Below, piece by piece: positions 1 to 8,352 of a stretch of DNA of 51,430 bases. The position numbers and the translations under genes were made by a program. The notes beneath the pieces were generated by a model, which was not told the origin of the DNA, did not search any database, and was given only the letters and a program-made list of their open reading frames with translations. Source of the stretch: Pseudomonadota bacterium (lineage in GTDB: Bacteria; Desulfobacterota; Desulfobacteria; Desulfobacterales; Desulfobacteraceae); assembly GCA_018821715.1 (NCBI GenBank), contig JAHJLN010000118.1, forward strand, positions 1-51,430. Direction: 5' to 3'. Each line of letters begins with the position of its first letter. Positions within the stretch are counted from its first letter, which is position 1.

Positions 1-175
1 ACACGGTCACAAGATAAATTAATACCACCCACTGGATGGTTTGAATATCGGTTTTCAACTCCTGAAGCATATAGGGAAGCGCAACATTGACAATACTGGA
101 ATCCAGGGTTGACATGAAAATTGAAACGGCAACCAGGAAAAAAATTTTCCATTTTGTTTCGTACTTACGGGGCAT
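1..175 (-). CDS. MFS transporter, DHA2/EmrB-like (5' part only)
   Basis: Only the first 58 codons are present; the gene runs off the left edge. The start is the ATG whose complement lies at 173-175, with GGA about eight bases upstream. After a short basic N-terminus comes a hydrophobic first helix carrying LDSSIVNVALP, the motif typical of the first membrane segment of 14-helix drug:H+ antiporters (EmrB/QacA, DHA2). A second hydrophobic stretch begins near residue 45. By family, such proteins export drugs or organic compounds across the inner membrane; the substrate cannot be told from this fragment. Confidence 0.75.
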   Translation of the reverse strand, partial: MPRKYETKWKIFFLVAVSIFMSTLDSSIVNVALPYMLQELKTDIQTIQWVVLIYLVTV

Positions 176-258
176 AACTTAATTCCATTCTTTTAGTTCT
201 CAAAAGATTATGTTATATCAAGTCAATTGACAAGAAAAATTAAACCGTAAGAGGGACT

Positions 259-630
259 ATGGCCGTTGTTAATGATGTTGTCTTGATATATCTTGAAGAT
301 ACGCCTGTATCTTTTGCAAGAATTGAAAGTCTCCTGCCGGATGCTAAAAAGGACTGGTATCATATTAAACTTCTCATGCTTCAGATTCCCATGCAGGTGG
401 TCACGTGGATTCTAAAAGATGAATATATTAATGGCCAAGAGTTTCATATGAACGGCAAAAAAATGAAAATGGAAAAGGTTAAAAGCCCTGAAGAGGACCT
501 GCCTTTATCCAAACCTGCACCCTCTTCAGATAAAAAAGCCCCTGAAAATATGGATTCCAAAAAAAAGAACCCCACCAACATTATTTCTTTTTTAGACTTA
601 AAAAAAAATCATGCCCCTGAATCCGGATAA
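259..630 (+). CDS. hypothetical protein
   Basis: A 123-residue protein I do not recognise. The ATG at 259 has GAGGG six bases upstream. The first ~70 residues look folded (mixed hydrophobic, possibly beta/alpha), followed by a lysine-, proline- and serine-rich, probably disordered tail. No signal peptide, membrane segment or cysteine motif is visible. Its 3' end overlaps the next gene by 20 bases in another frame, so the two are probably co-translated, forming a run with the DUF1848 gene and dus. The function is unknown. Confidence 0.7.
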   Translation: MAVVNDVVLIYLEDTPVSFARIESLLPDAKKDWYHIKLLMLQIPMQVVTWILKDEYINGQEFHMNGKKMKMEKVKSPEEDLPLSKPAPSSDKKAPENMDSKKKNPTNIISFLDLKKNHAPESG

Positions 631-1525
631 AATTTTATCTGCATCAAGAAGAACCGATATCCCTGCCTTTTACATGGACTGGTTCATGGATCATATCAAT
701 CTCGGGTTTTTCAATGTCCAAAACCCTTACACAAAGACCATTCAAAAAGTCGATATATCAAAGGATACCATTCATTCAATCGTCTTCTGGTCAAAAAACT
801 ATGACGCCTTTATCACGGCAAAAGCAGGAGAAAAACTCAAAAGCATGGGATTTAACCTGTATTTTAATTTTTCAATCAACACTGAATCCGCTTTGCTTGA
901 ACCGAACCTGCCACCTTTAAAAAAAAGGCTTGAACAATTAAAAAGGCTTGCCAAAATTTTTGGGCCGCAGAATATTTCCTGGCGGTTTGATCCCATTTGC
1001 TTCTATGAAACCTGCGGCAAGGCCTCGAACAATCTTTCCGGTTTTCCCATCATCGCACAGGCAGCTTCAAAACTTGGCATTAAAAAATGTGTTACCAGTT
1101 TTTTTGACACTTACGCCAAAATCCAGAAAAGACTTGATTTGTTATTTCAAAAAAACCGTCAAACACTTTTATTTTCTGATCCGTCCATGGATAAAAAAAG
1201 GCAGGTGATTCTTCGAATGGAAAAACATCTGGCAACAACCGGCATATCGCTTTACCTGTGTTGTGAGAAAGAACTGTTCTCAACGCTTGACGTCAATACA
1301 AAGGTGAGGCAAAATTCATGTATTGACGGCAGGCTGTTAAAAGCGCTTTTCAAAGGAAATCCTGAAATTAAAAAGGATTACGGCCAGCGCTCAAAAAAAG
1401 GATGTTGCTGCACAAAGGCCATTGATATCGGATCATATGACGCGCATCCGTGTTTTCACAATTGTCTTTTTTGCTATGCAGCGCCTGATATTGACAACAC
1501 CTTGAAAAAGCATAAAATTCAATGA
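611..1525 (+). CDS. DUF1848 family protein with C-terminal CX3CX2C cluster
   Basis: A 304-residue protein matching the DUF1848 family: it opens with ILSASRRTDIPAFY, and a central segment contains VFWSKNY. Near the C-terminus are three adjacent cysteines (about 265-267) and then C281, C285 and C288 in CFHNCLFC, which has the CX3CX2C spacing used by radical SAM enzymes to bind a 4Fe-4S cluster. The family is uncharacterised, so any reaction is unknown; iron-sulfur binding is inferred from the cysteines. The stop codon overlaps the ATG of the dihydrouridine synthase gene (ATGA), suggesting translational coupling and perhaps a role in RNA or nucleotide chemistry. Confidence 0.85.
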   Translation: MPLNPDKILSASRRTDIPAFYMDWFMDHINLGFFNVQNPYTKTIQKVDISKDTIHSIVFWSKNYDAFITAKAGEKLKSMGFNLYFNFSINTESALLEPNLPPLKKRLEQLKRLAKIFGPQNISWRFDPICFYETCGKASNNLSGFPIIAQAASKLGIKKCVTSFFDTYAKIQKRLDLLFQKNRQTLLFSDPSMDKKRQVILRMEKHLATTGISLYLCCEKELFSTLDVNTKVRQNSCIDGRLLKALFKGNPEIKKDYGQRSKKGCCCTKAIDIGSYDAHPCFHNCLFCYAAPDIDNTLKKHKIQ

Positions 1526-2487
1526 AAATTAAAGCGTTAAACATTGATGGAAGAACATTTTTAGCCCCCCTTGCAGGCATTACCAACCTGCCCTTTCGAC
1601 TGCTGGTAAAACAATGCGGCTGCGCAGTGGTCTGTTCTGAAATGATCAGTGCCAAAGGACTTTTTTATAATTCAAAAAAAACCCTGGGCCTTTTATCCTC
1701 AAAGAAAGAAGAGCAGCCCCTGTCGGTTCAATTGTTCGGCTCTGATCCCCATTCCATGGCAAATGCAGCAAAAGTTGTAACAGATCTTAAGATTGCCGAT
1801 ATCATTGATCTTAATTTTGGGTGCAGCGTAAAAAAGGTTGTAAAACAGGGCGCCGGGGTGGCATTGATGAAAGAGCCCGAACTAAGCAAAGCCATTTTAA
1901 CAGCTGTTCGAAAGGCAACCTTACTGCCGCTGACCATAAAAATCAGATCCGGCTGGGATTATTCCGGACATCAGGCATTTAAAATTGCTCAAATCGCCCA
2001 GGATTCAGGTGTGGATGCCATTGTCATTCATCCCAGGACTGCCGGCCAGGGATTTAAGGGCAAGGCCGACTGGGAGTTGATCAAAAAAGTAAAGCAGCAA
2101 TTGACTATTCCGGTTATCGGCAATGGAGATATTAATCGTGTTGAAGATGCGCATAAGATGATCACACTTACCGGATGCGATGCCGTCATGGTTGGGCGTG
2201 CCGCCATGGCCAATCCCTTTATCCTTTCCCAGATCGATGATTTTCTTGAAACCGGATCTTATCAAATCCCTTCAGATTACGATATCTTCAGAGCAATGGA
2301 GTCCCTGACCCGTATGTATGTGGCTTATTTTGGGGAAAAGCCTGCCTGTAAAATGCTTCGGGGCAGGCTTTCCTGGTTTGTAAGAGGAATGAAGGGATGT
2401 TCTGCCTTCAGGAAAAATCTTTGTGACATCCATTCAAAGGATCATGCACTGGCGCTGATCAAAGATTTTGAAACCGTAACACAATAA
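1522..2487 (+). CDS. dus: tRNA-dihydrouridine synthase (DusB/NifR3-like)
   Basis: A 321-residue flavoenzyme that by family reduces specific uridines in tRNA to dihydrouridine with FMN and NAD(P)H. The N-terminus has the TIM-barrel start APLAGITNLPFR; the catalytic cysteine lies in LNFGCSVKKV; KIRSGW and the FMN phosphate-binding segment GNGDI...DAVMVGRAAMANPF follow. The C-terminal helical tRNA-binding part is present and the length is normal. The start overlaps the preceding stop by four bases. It converges with queF, only four bases apart; queF serves another tRNA base modification (queuosine), so the locus is rich in tRNA modification. Confidence 0.95.
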   Translation: MKIKALNIDGRTFLAPLAGITNLPFRLLVKQCGCAVVCSEMISAKGLFYNSKKTLGLLSSKKEEQPLSVQLFGSDPHSMANAAKVVTDLKIADIIDLNFGCSVKKVVKQGAGVALMKEPELSKAILTAVRKATLLPLTIKIRSGWDYSGHQAFKIAQIAQDSGVDAIVIHPRTAGQGFKGKADWELIKKVKQQLTIPVIGNGDINRVEDAHKMITLTGCDAVMVGRAAMANPFILSQIDDFLETGSYQIPSDYDIFRAMESLTRMYVAYFGEKPACKMLRGRLSWFVRGMKGCSAFRKNLCDIHSKDHALALIKDFETVTQ

Positions 2488-2491
2488 GCGT

Positions 2492-2896
2492 TTATCCTTT
2501 TTCATACACAGCTGTTGCAATGGAGCTGACCCCGCCTCTGGGGGTAAATTCGCCGGTGACTTCCATTTTCAGTGGTCTTAAAACAAGAACCAGGTCATCA
2601 AGAATCTTGTTGACCACATGCTCATAAAACATACCAACATTTCTATATTGCAACAAATAGTATTTTAATGATTTAAGTTCTACAATGGTCCCATCCGGTC
2701 TGTACCGTATGGTAATGCAACCATTATCCGGCAGGCCGGTCATTGGGCATACCGATGTATATTCCGGCTGTTTTATGGTGATATCAATGCTCCGCTTTGA
2801 TTTATAGGCATAGGGAATGGGTTCTAAAAGATCGGTTTTCACAATACCTGGATCTTCAATTTTATAATTGGTCTTATAAGTTTTATTTTCAATCAT
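2492..2896 (-). CDS. queF: NADPH-dependent 7-cyano-7-deazaguanine reductase
   Basis: Short-type (single-domain) QueF, which reduces preQ0 to preQ1 in queuosine synthesis. The catalytic cysteine is in TSVCPMTGLPD, the family motif appears as ELKSLKYYL, and FTPRGG lies near the C-terminus. An upstream open frame extends to 3034, but the ATG at 2896 is preceded by GAGGA about ten bases away, while the ATG at 2920 has no visible ribosome-binding site; I therefore prefer 2896 (134 residues), with 2920 possible. No preQ1 riboswitch could be recognised upstream. Confidence 0.92.
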   Translation of the reverse strand: MIENKTYKTNYKIEDPGIVKTDLLEPIPYAYKSKRSIDITIKQPEYTSVCPMTGLPDNGCITIRYRPDGTIVELKSLKYYLLQYRNVGMFYEHVVNKILDDLVLVLRPLKMEVTGEFTPRGGVSSIATAVYEKG

Positions 2897-3027
2897 GTAA
2901 ATTTTATCCTCATTTTTCATAATTATTATTCGACAATGCCTTTTATCATAAACAAAATTATGTTTCAAATGAATAAAACAGCGAAAAGGCGCATCTGTGT
3001 CGCCATTTGAAAAATCGTAAAAAAAGC

Positions 3028-3056
3028 TTGACAAAAATCTGTAAAGAAAGGATATA
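3028..3056 (+). promoter_or_regulatory. sigma-70-like promoter candidate
   Basis: TTGACA (3028-3033) is followed after 17 bases by GATATA (3051-3056), inside an AT-rich stretch. It points toward the unknown gene at 3203, leaving a leader of about 140 bases. Only a consensus match; no transcription start is known. Confidence 0.4.
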
Positions 3057-3202
3057 TACCGTACCGTAGTATTTTGTACGCATTAAAGAATGTTTCAAAA
3101 CTTTCTTTAAAAATCAATGGGTTGAAAATTATAGTATTTTTTGTCAATTTTGGTGTGACCATTTTTGGCATTATTAAATAGTCCAAGGAGGATACGAACC
3201 AA

Positions 3203-3991
3203 ATGAACGATTTTTTACAAAGCCTTCGCAATGGCCAGGCTGAAAAACCACGCACACCAAAAACACGCAAAAATTTTGACAATTCCTATCATTATACCAG
3301 CAGCCCCAGGTTTCAGCCGTATGGCGGCGGATACCAGAGCAACAGAAACCAGCATATGAAAAGGCCGGCTGCTCCGCACCAGGCCGGGAATCAACTGCCG
3401 ATGGATGAAGCGTCAACAACAGCCATGCTGGCAGAAGCCATCGAGAATTTAGGCAACCATATTGAGACCCTGACAAATAATCAGGATTACCTGATCAGTG
3501 TCCAGGAACGAACCGCAGATATGTTAGAGCGTCAGGCCATTGCCATAGAAAGGATTGTAGATCATCTGAATATCGCTCCCCGACAGGAAACAGAACCTGC
3601 CAAAGGTAATGACCTGGAAAAAACCTTTGAACATCATTATGTCACCTCCCAAAAACCGGAAATTGATATAGCTGATCCGGTTGAAACAATAGATCCGGTT
3701 GAAACCATAGATCCGGTTGAAACTGTCGCGCCCGTTGAAACTGTCGCACCTGCAAGGCCGGTCATCAGGAAAAGAAAAAAAATAGTGGCAAAAAGTTCTG
3801 AAAAGACAGACTCAACCGACACCAAACTTCTCAGCCGTGAAACCGTCATGGGCATTATCCACACCATGCGCTCAGAGGGGGCCACCTTTGATCAGGTTGC
3901 CAGCCGTTTAGTCGAGTTGGGGCAACCCACGTTCTCCGGCCGTGGAGAATGGCATGCACAGACGATTCACAGGCTTTGCAATAAAAAATAA
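3203..3991 (+). CDS. unknown protein with DPVET repeats and recombinase-like C-terminus
   Basis: A 262-residue protein. The ATG has a strong AAGGAGG ribosome-binding site about eleven bases upstream. The first ~70 residues are basic, Gly/Asn/Gln/Tyr-rich and likely disordered. Residues ~70-125 look helical (MLAEAIENLGNHIETL; ERTADMLERQAIAIERIVDHL). At about 153-183 comes a short tandem repeat based on DPVETI/APVETV, then a lysine-rich stretch, then ~50 residues resembling the helical segment of serine recombinases (GATFDQVASRLVELG ... W...TIHRL). No catalytic recombinase domain is present. It could be a DNA-binding or nucleoid-type protein, but this is speculative. A terminator hairpin follows. 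Confidence 0.75.
   Translation: MNDFLQSLRNGQAEKPRTPKTRKNFDNSYHYTSSPRFQPYGGGYQSNRNQHMKRPAAPHQAGNQLPMDEASTTAMLAEAIENLGNHIETLTNNQDYLISVQERTADMLERQAIAIERIVDHLNIAPRQETEPAKGNDLEKTFEHHYVTSQKPEIDIADPVETIDPVETIDPVETVAPVETVAPARPVIRKRKKIVAKSSEKTDSTDTKLLSRETVMGIIHTMRSEGATFDQVASRLVELGQPTFSGRGEWHAQTIHRLCNKK
3661..3750 (+). repeat. short in-frame tandem repeat (DPVETI/APVETV)
   Basis: The unit GATCCGGTTGAAACNATA occurs three times with 18-base period (from about 3674), then degenerates into two CCCGTTGAAACTGTCGC-type units. All units keep the reading frame of the surrounding gene and encode a linker rich in Pro, Val, Glu and Thr. Confidence 0.7.
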
Positions 3992-4010
3992 GCTCTTCTT
4001 GATTTTATAA

Positions 4011-4054
4011 ATAAACAGCAGGCAAAAAAAAATTTGTCTGCTGTTTATTTTTTT
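4011..4054. terminator. bidirectional rho-independent terminator
   Basis: The arms ATAAACAGCAGGCAAA (4011-4026) and TTTGTCTGCTGTTTAT (4033-4048) pair over 16 positions with one G-T wobble around a short A-rich loop, followed by a T run on the plus strand. It sits between the convergent unknown gene (ending 3991) and the HNH gene (stop at 4045-4047), so it can serve both. Confidence 0.8.
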
Positions 4055-4338
4055 ATTAAGGCCATGTATTCTTCCCATTCAGTGGGAAGAAGCTGATTTT
4101 TTTTTGTATTGCACTCTTTACAGCAGGGCACAAGATTAAACTTTTCTGATTTCCCGCCACGGGCTAAAGGGATCATATGGTCCATGGTTAATTCTTTTGG
4201 AAGAAAATTGTGCCGGCAATAATGACAGATTCCCAAAGACCGTTTTCGCTTCCACCATTGACTGGAACGCAGTTTTCTTGCTTTGTCCCTTTCTTTTTTC
4301 AAGAAGGTTTCGTCTATAGCCGGGAAAAACTGATTCAT
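4045..4338 (-). CDS. HNH endonuclease domain protein
   Basis: A 97-residue protein with a compact HNH/zinc motif: CHYC, then LTMDHMIPLARGG, NLVPCC and CKECN. The DH pair and the asparagine are the presumed metal and catalytic residues, and the two CXXC pairs bind a structural zinc. Small standalone HNH proteins are common and mostly uncharacterised nicking or endonuclease-like enzymes. It starts four bases after the era stop and closes the hisI-hisG-aminotransferase-engB-era operon; no transposase, intron or phage gene is nearby to suggest homing. Confidence 0.85.
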   Translation of the reverse strand: MNQFFPAIDETFLKKERDKARKLRSSQWWKRKRSLGICHYCRHNFLPKELTMDHMIPLARGGKSEKFNLVPCCKECNTKKNQLLPTEWEEYMALIKK

Positions 4339-4342
4339 TAAA

Positions 4343-5236
4343 TTAATACCCGAACTCGTTCAACATCCTTCCATTGTCGACCCAGTTCTTTGTTACTTTT
4401 ACAAACAGCTTTAACAGCACTTTTTGCCCGGTCATCTTTTCAATGTCTTTTCTTGCCTTTTCACCGATCTGTGACAGCATGGACCCTCTTTTTCCAATAA
4501 TGATGCCTTTTTGAGAATCTCTTACCACATGAATACTGGCATGGATTACGATCAGCTTTTTTTCAACTTCAAAGGAATCCACAGTAACTGCGCTTGAATA
4601 AGGAATTTCCATCCCTGTCAATCGAAATACTTTTTCTCTTATAATCTCTTTTACCATAAACTTTTCAGACACATCCGTAAATGTCTCTTCAGGAAACAAC
4701 CTGGGACCGATTTCCAGCAACGGCTCAATTTCTTCAAGAACATTTTTCACCTGGATATTTTTTTGGGCTGACATCGGAATAATGGCTTTAAATTCATGCA
4801 ATGCCTGGAATTCTTCAACAAGCGTAAAGACATCTGCCTTTTTTACCAGATCAATTTTATTCAACCCAAGAATTATCGGTTTGGGTGTTTTTTTCAATTG
4901 CGCCAGAATCAGTTTTTCTGCTGAATAATTTCTAGCCGCCACATCCACCATAAACAGGATCACATCCACATCTTCCAGTGCCTGCATGGCTTGGTCAACA
5001 ATTCTTTTGTTTAACAGGTTACTGCTCTTATGTATCCCCGGCGTATCAATAAAAATTATCTGGGATGACGGTGTGTTGACAATACCAAGAATCCTGTCCC
5101 GGGTTGTCTGAGGTTTTTTTGAGGTAATGGAAATTTTCTGGCCCAGCACCTGGTTTAGCAAGGTTGATTTTCCTGCGTTGGGAGCACCGATGATGCCGAC
5201 AAATCCTGATCGGATATCTTTTTCATCTTTGTTCAT
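4343..5236 (-). CDS. era: GTPase Era
   Basis: Essential GTPase that binds 16S rRNA and helps 30S subunit maturation. G1 is GAPNAGKST, the G3 region is FIDTPG, G4 is NKID, and a C-terminal KH domain has GIIIGKRGSMLSQIG, the RNA-binding loop. The frame is open to 5248, but GGAG lies six bases before the ATG at 5236, so I chose that start (297 residues). It overlaps the end of engB by 14 bases, and both GTPases act in ribosome assembly. Confidence 0.96.
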   Translation of the reverse strand: MNKDEKDIRSGFVGIIGAPNAGKSTLLNQVLGQKISITSKKPQTTRDRILGIVNTPSSQIIFIDTPGIHKSSNLLNKRIVDQAMQALEDVDVILFMVDVAARNYSAEKLILAQLKKTPKPIILGLNKIDLVKKADVFTLVEEFQALHEFKAIIPMSAQKNIQVKNVLEEIEPLLEIGPRLFPEETFTDVSEKFMVKEIIREKVFRLTGMEIPYSSAVTVDSFEVEKKLIVIHASIHVVRDSQKGIIIGKRGSMLSQIGEKARKDIEKMTGQKVLLKLFVKVTKNWVDNGRMLNEFGY

Positions 5237-5825
5237 CATTATCTCCACCCGTTAAATTTTTAATTTCTTCTAAAACCGTATCTCTTCCCTGTTTTGTCTT
5301 GGTTGAAAAAAGGATAACGCTGTCGTTTTCCCGATTCAACTGAGAACAAATGGCGGACTGCCTTTTTGCCTGATTTGTTTTTGACAATTTATCAGATTTT
5401 GTTAAAATCACAAGATAGGGTATCCCATGGGATTCCAGCCATTCCACCATATCAAACTCTTCTTTTTGAGGGTCTCTTCTGATATCTATCAGTAAAATCA
5501 ACCCCAGAAGATTTTGACGATTGGAAAGATACAGGTTAATCATCGGCTGCCATTGGGACCGAATTTTTTTTGATACCTTGGCATAACCATACCCTGGAAG
5601 ATCCACAAAAGAAAGCATTTCATTGATTAAAAAAAAATTGATGAGCTGTGTGCAGCCCGGTTTTGAACTGGTCTTCACCATATCCCGTCTTTGGATCAAG
5701 GTATTGATTAAAGAGGATTTACCAACATTAGAGCGGCCCGCAAAAGCGATTTCATCAAACTCATATTCCGGGTATTGTGACGGCTTTACAGCACTTTTAA
5801 CAAATTGAACAGTTTTAATAATCAT
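5223..5825 (-). CDS. engB: ribosome biogenesis GTPase EngB/YsxC
   Basis: A 200-residue TrmE-Era-EngA-EngB GTPase required for 50S subunit assembly. Visible motifs are GRSNVGKSS (P-loop), VDLPGYGYAKVSK (switch II) and TKSDK (G4). Length is typical. Its first base coincides with the last base of the aminotransferase stop, indicating translational coupling, and its end overlaps era. Confidence 0.95.
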   Translation of the reverse strand: MIIKTVQFVKSAVKPSQYPEYEFDEIAFAGRSNVGKSSLINTLIQRRDMVKTSSKPGCTQLINFFLINEMLSFVDLPGYGYAKVSKKIRSQWQPMINLYLSNRQNLLGLILLIDIRRDPQKEEFDMVEWLESHGIPYLVILTKSDKLSKTNQAKRQSAICSQLNRENDSVILFSTKTKQGRDTVLEEIKNLTGGDNDEQR

Positions 5826-6979
5826 TACAGGTTTTTTAAATATCCTTCCATACGGTCTAAACCGATTTTTAAATTCTCCATGGAGTTGGCATAGGAAAAT
5901 CGTAAGTACCCTTCCCCGTTTGCCCCGAAATCAATCCCCGGAGTGACGCCGACATGGGCTTTATCCAGGATATCAAAGGCAAGGGCATATGAATCATTGG
6001 AAATATGTTTTGCATTGGCAAACACATAAAATGCACCCGTGGGTTCTATGGTAATCCCAAAGCCCATGTTTTTTAATCTCTCTATGACATAAATCCGTCG
6101 CTTATTATAGGTCTGCCGCATCACCTGGTTCTCTTTACCGGCATCTTTCAAGGCTGCGGCACCGGCAAGCTGGACAACGGAATTGGCACAAATAAAAAAA
6201 TTCTGCTGCAGGATCTGTAATGCCCGGACAAATTGGGGTGGTGCGATCAGGTATCCAAGACGAAGGCCGGTCATGGCAAACAGTTTTGAAAATCCATTCA
6301 ATACAAAGGCCTTGTCTGTAAACTCATAGATGGAATGTTCCTTTCCCTCGTACACAAGCCCATGGTAAATTTCATCTGAAATCACATACAGATGGTTGGC
6401 TTCTGCAATATCCACAATCTGCTGCATTCTTTTTTTGGGAATCACATTACCGGTAGGATTGGAAGGGGAATTGATAAAAATCGCCCGGGTCTTTGACGTT
6501 ATCTTGTCTTTGATGGCTTCCGGCGTAAAGACAAACCCTTGTTCCTCAAAAACAGGAACCGTTACCGGCACCCCCTGGACATAATTGATAAAATTGGCAT
6601 AACAGGCATAATGCGGATCGGAAATAATGATTTCATCCCCTGGATTTACAAGGGCGGAAAACAACAGCAGCATGGCAGGAGACGTGCCGGAGGTGACCAG
6701 GATCTGACCCGGATCAATGGTGGTGTTATAGGTTGTTTTGTGGTATTCGCTGATGGCTTGTCTCAACCGGATATCACCCAGGCTGTGGGTGTAATGTGTC
6801 TGGTTTCCCAAAAACGCTTCCATGCTGACCTTGTTGACGCACTCCGGCACGTTAAAATCAGGCTCCCCGATTTCCATATGGATAACATCAATCCCGGCCG
6901 CCTCCATCTTATGGATCTTTTCAAGAATCTCCATAACGATAAAGGGCGTTATGTTTTCACATCTGACAGCAGGTTTCAT
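5825..6979 (-). CDS. class I/II pyridoxal-phosphate aminotransferase
   Basis: A 384-residue fold-type I aminotransferase of the aspartate aminotransferase superfamily. IHMEIGEPDFNVPECV is the N-terminal substrate-binding segment; FINSPSNPTGNV contains the conserved Asn; the PLP lysine lies in NGFSKLFAMTGLRLGY at about residue 232; RFSYANS near the C-terminus holds the carboxylate-binding Arg. The substrate cannot be decided from sequence; its place next to hisG and hisI leaves open a histidinol-phosphate or general amino-acid aminotransferase role. It starts one base after the hisG stop. Confidence 0.9.
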   Translation of the reverse strand: MKPAVRCENITPFIVMEILEKIHKMEAAGIDVIHMEIGEPDFNVPECVNKVSMEAFLGNQTHYTHSLGDIRLRQAISEYHKTTYNTTIDPGQILVTSGTSPAMLLLFSALVNPGDEIIISDPHYACYANFINYVQGVPVTVPVFEEQGFVFTPEAIKDKITSKTRAIFINSPSNPTGNVIPKKRMQQIVDIAEANHLYVISDEIYHGLVYEGKEHSIYEFTDKAFVLNGFSKLFAMTGLRLGYLIAPPQFVRALQILQQNFFICANSVVQLAGAAALKDAGKENQVMRQTYNKRRIYVIERLKNMGFGITIEPTGAFYVFANAKHISNDSYALAFDILDKAHVGVTPGIDFGANGEGYLRFSYANSMENLKIGLDRMEGYLKNL

Positions 6980-7855
6980 TTAAAGCACCTTGTTTAGCGG
7001 ATATTCAATAATGCCTTCAGCACCGGCTTTCAGCAGCTGGGGGATCAAATCCCTGACAAGCCCTGTGTTAATTATCGTTTCCACGGAATACCAGTCAGAC
7101 TGATACAAGGAAGCAATGGTGGGTGCATTCAGACTAGGCAGAAGAGAAACAACCTTTGCAATTTTATTTTCCGGCACATTCATTTTTATACCCACAAGCT
7201 TATCTGCAAGCAGGGCTGCCTGCAACAGCATGGCGATCTGTTCTATTTTCTCTCTTTTCTTTGGATTCTGCCAGGCAGTCTTGTTGGCAATCAACTGGGT
7301 ATTGGTCTGCATGACTTCATGGATCACCCTTAAATTATGAGCCCGTATCGTACTTTCGGTTTCCGTGATCTCCACAATGGCATCTGCAAGCCCTGAAACG
7401 ATTTTAGCTTCTGTGGCCCCCCAGGAAAATTTCACATTGACATCAATGTTCCGCTCCTTGAAAAATCGCTGTGTAAATTTGACAAGTTCTGTGGAAATGG
7501 TTTTCCCTGAAAGGTCCTCAAGGGTTTTCATGGGAGAATCATTTGCAACGGCAACCACCCATCGTGCAGGACGGGCACTGACCTTTGAATACATCAGATC
7601 CGCCACCACATGGACATCGGATTCATGCTCGGCAATCCAGTCAAGGCCTGTCAGTCCGGCATCAATGACACCACTTTCCACATTGATGGACATCTCCTGA
7701 GCCCGGCACAGTGCGCACTCAAGGGTATCATCATTAATATCAGGAAAATAACTTCTTCCTTCAACATTGATCCGCCAACCGGACCGCTTGAAAAGATGGA
7801 TGGTTGCATCCTGCAGGCTTCCTTTTGGAATGCCCAGTTTGAGTATTTTTTCCAT
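6980..7855 (-). CDS. hisG: ATP phosphoribosyltransferase, long form
   Basis: First enzyme of histidine synthesis, joining ATP and PRPP. KLGIPKGSLQ opens the protein, DAGLTGLDWIAE and the PRPP-binding segment near ADAIVEITETEST follow, and the ~75-residue C-terminal ACT-like regulatory domain ends with AGAEGIIEYPL. The 291-residue length marks the long, self-sufficient HisG, feedback-inhibited by histidine and not needing HisZ (family knowledge). It overlaps the hisI stop by one base. Confidence 0.95.
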   Translation of the reverse strand: MEKILKLGIPKGSLQDATIHLFKRSGWRINVEGRSYFPDINDDTLECALCRAQEMSINVESGVIDAGLTGLDWIAEHESDVHVVADLMYSKVSARPARWVVAVANDSPMKTLEDLSGKTISTELVKFTQRFFKERNIDVNVKFSWGATEAKIVSGLADAIVEITETESTIRAHNLRVIHEVMQTNTQLIANKTAWQNPKKREKIEQIAMLLQAALLADKLVGIKMNVPENKIAKVVSLLPSLNAPTIASLYQSDWYSVETIINTGLVRDLIPQLLKAGAEGIIEYPLNKVL

Positions 7856-8229
7856 TATTTATATACCTCTTTTGGATCAAAAATTATTGCATCTGCTATT
7901 TTTAAACTGTTGTCTTCAACTGTTGAAAAAAAACAGCTTTTATACCCTTTATGACATGCGGCATTACCGACCTGATCCACCTTTAAAAGGACGGTATCCC
8001 TGTCACAATCCACCCGGATTTCTTTTACATGCTGCACATGACCCGAGGTTTCCCCCTTTTTCCACAGCACCTGCCGAGATCTGCTGTAATAAGTGGCCGT
8101 ACCACTTTTAAGGGTTTGTTCAAATGCCAGTTTGTTCATGTAAGCAAGCATCAGAACTTCCCCTGTTTTATAATCCTGTGCAATGGCAGGAATCAATCCA
8201 TTGTTTTTTTCAAAATCAAGTTTTACCAT
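7855..8229 (-). CDS. hisI: phosphoribosyl-AMP cyclohydrolase
   Basis: A 124-residue HisI without a HisE domain; it opens the adenine ring of PR-AMP in the third step of histidine synthesis. The metal-binding part is clear: [14 protein letters not shown] and [12 protein letters not shown], holding the conserved Cys and Asp ligands. First gene of the six-gene operon that runs through to the HNH gene. The other his genes are not in this window. Confidence 0.95.
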   Translation of the reverse strand: MVKLDFEKNNGLIPAIAQDYKTGEVLMLAYMNKLAFEQTLKSGTATYYSRSRQVLWKKGETSGHVQHVKEIRVDCDRDTVLLKVDQVGNAACHKGYKSCFFSTVEDNSLKIADAIIFDPKEVYK

Positions 8230-8352
8230 GACAAATTATAATTCCTTTAGTGTGTAATGTTCAAAACTTTAATAAATAACCGGTATTGTTCAAAAAGTCA
8301 ATTTTTTAATCACAATGATATTTGCAATTCAAAGGATATTTGCAGGTAATTT

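Noticed and set aside
2897-3027. Possible preQ1 riboswitch ahead of queF
   Set aside because: No pseudoknot-forming C-rich and A-rich signature could be recognised; the upstream DNA is only AT-rich.
3661-3750. Regular short repeats that could suggest a CRISPR array
   Set aside because: The 18-base units are contiguous, without spacers, in frame with a protein, and encode DPVETI-type repeats.
4045-4338. HNH gene as a homing endonuclease or part of a mobile element
   Set aside because: It is the last gene of a housekeeping operon with a shared terminator, and no intron, intein, transposase or phage gene adjoins it.
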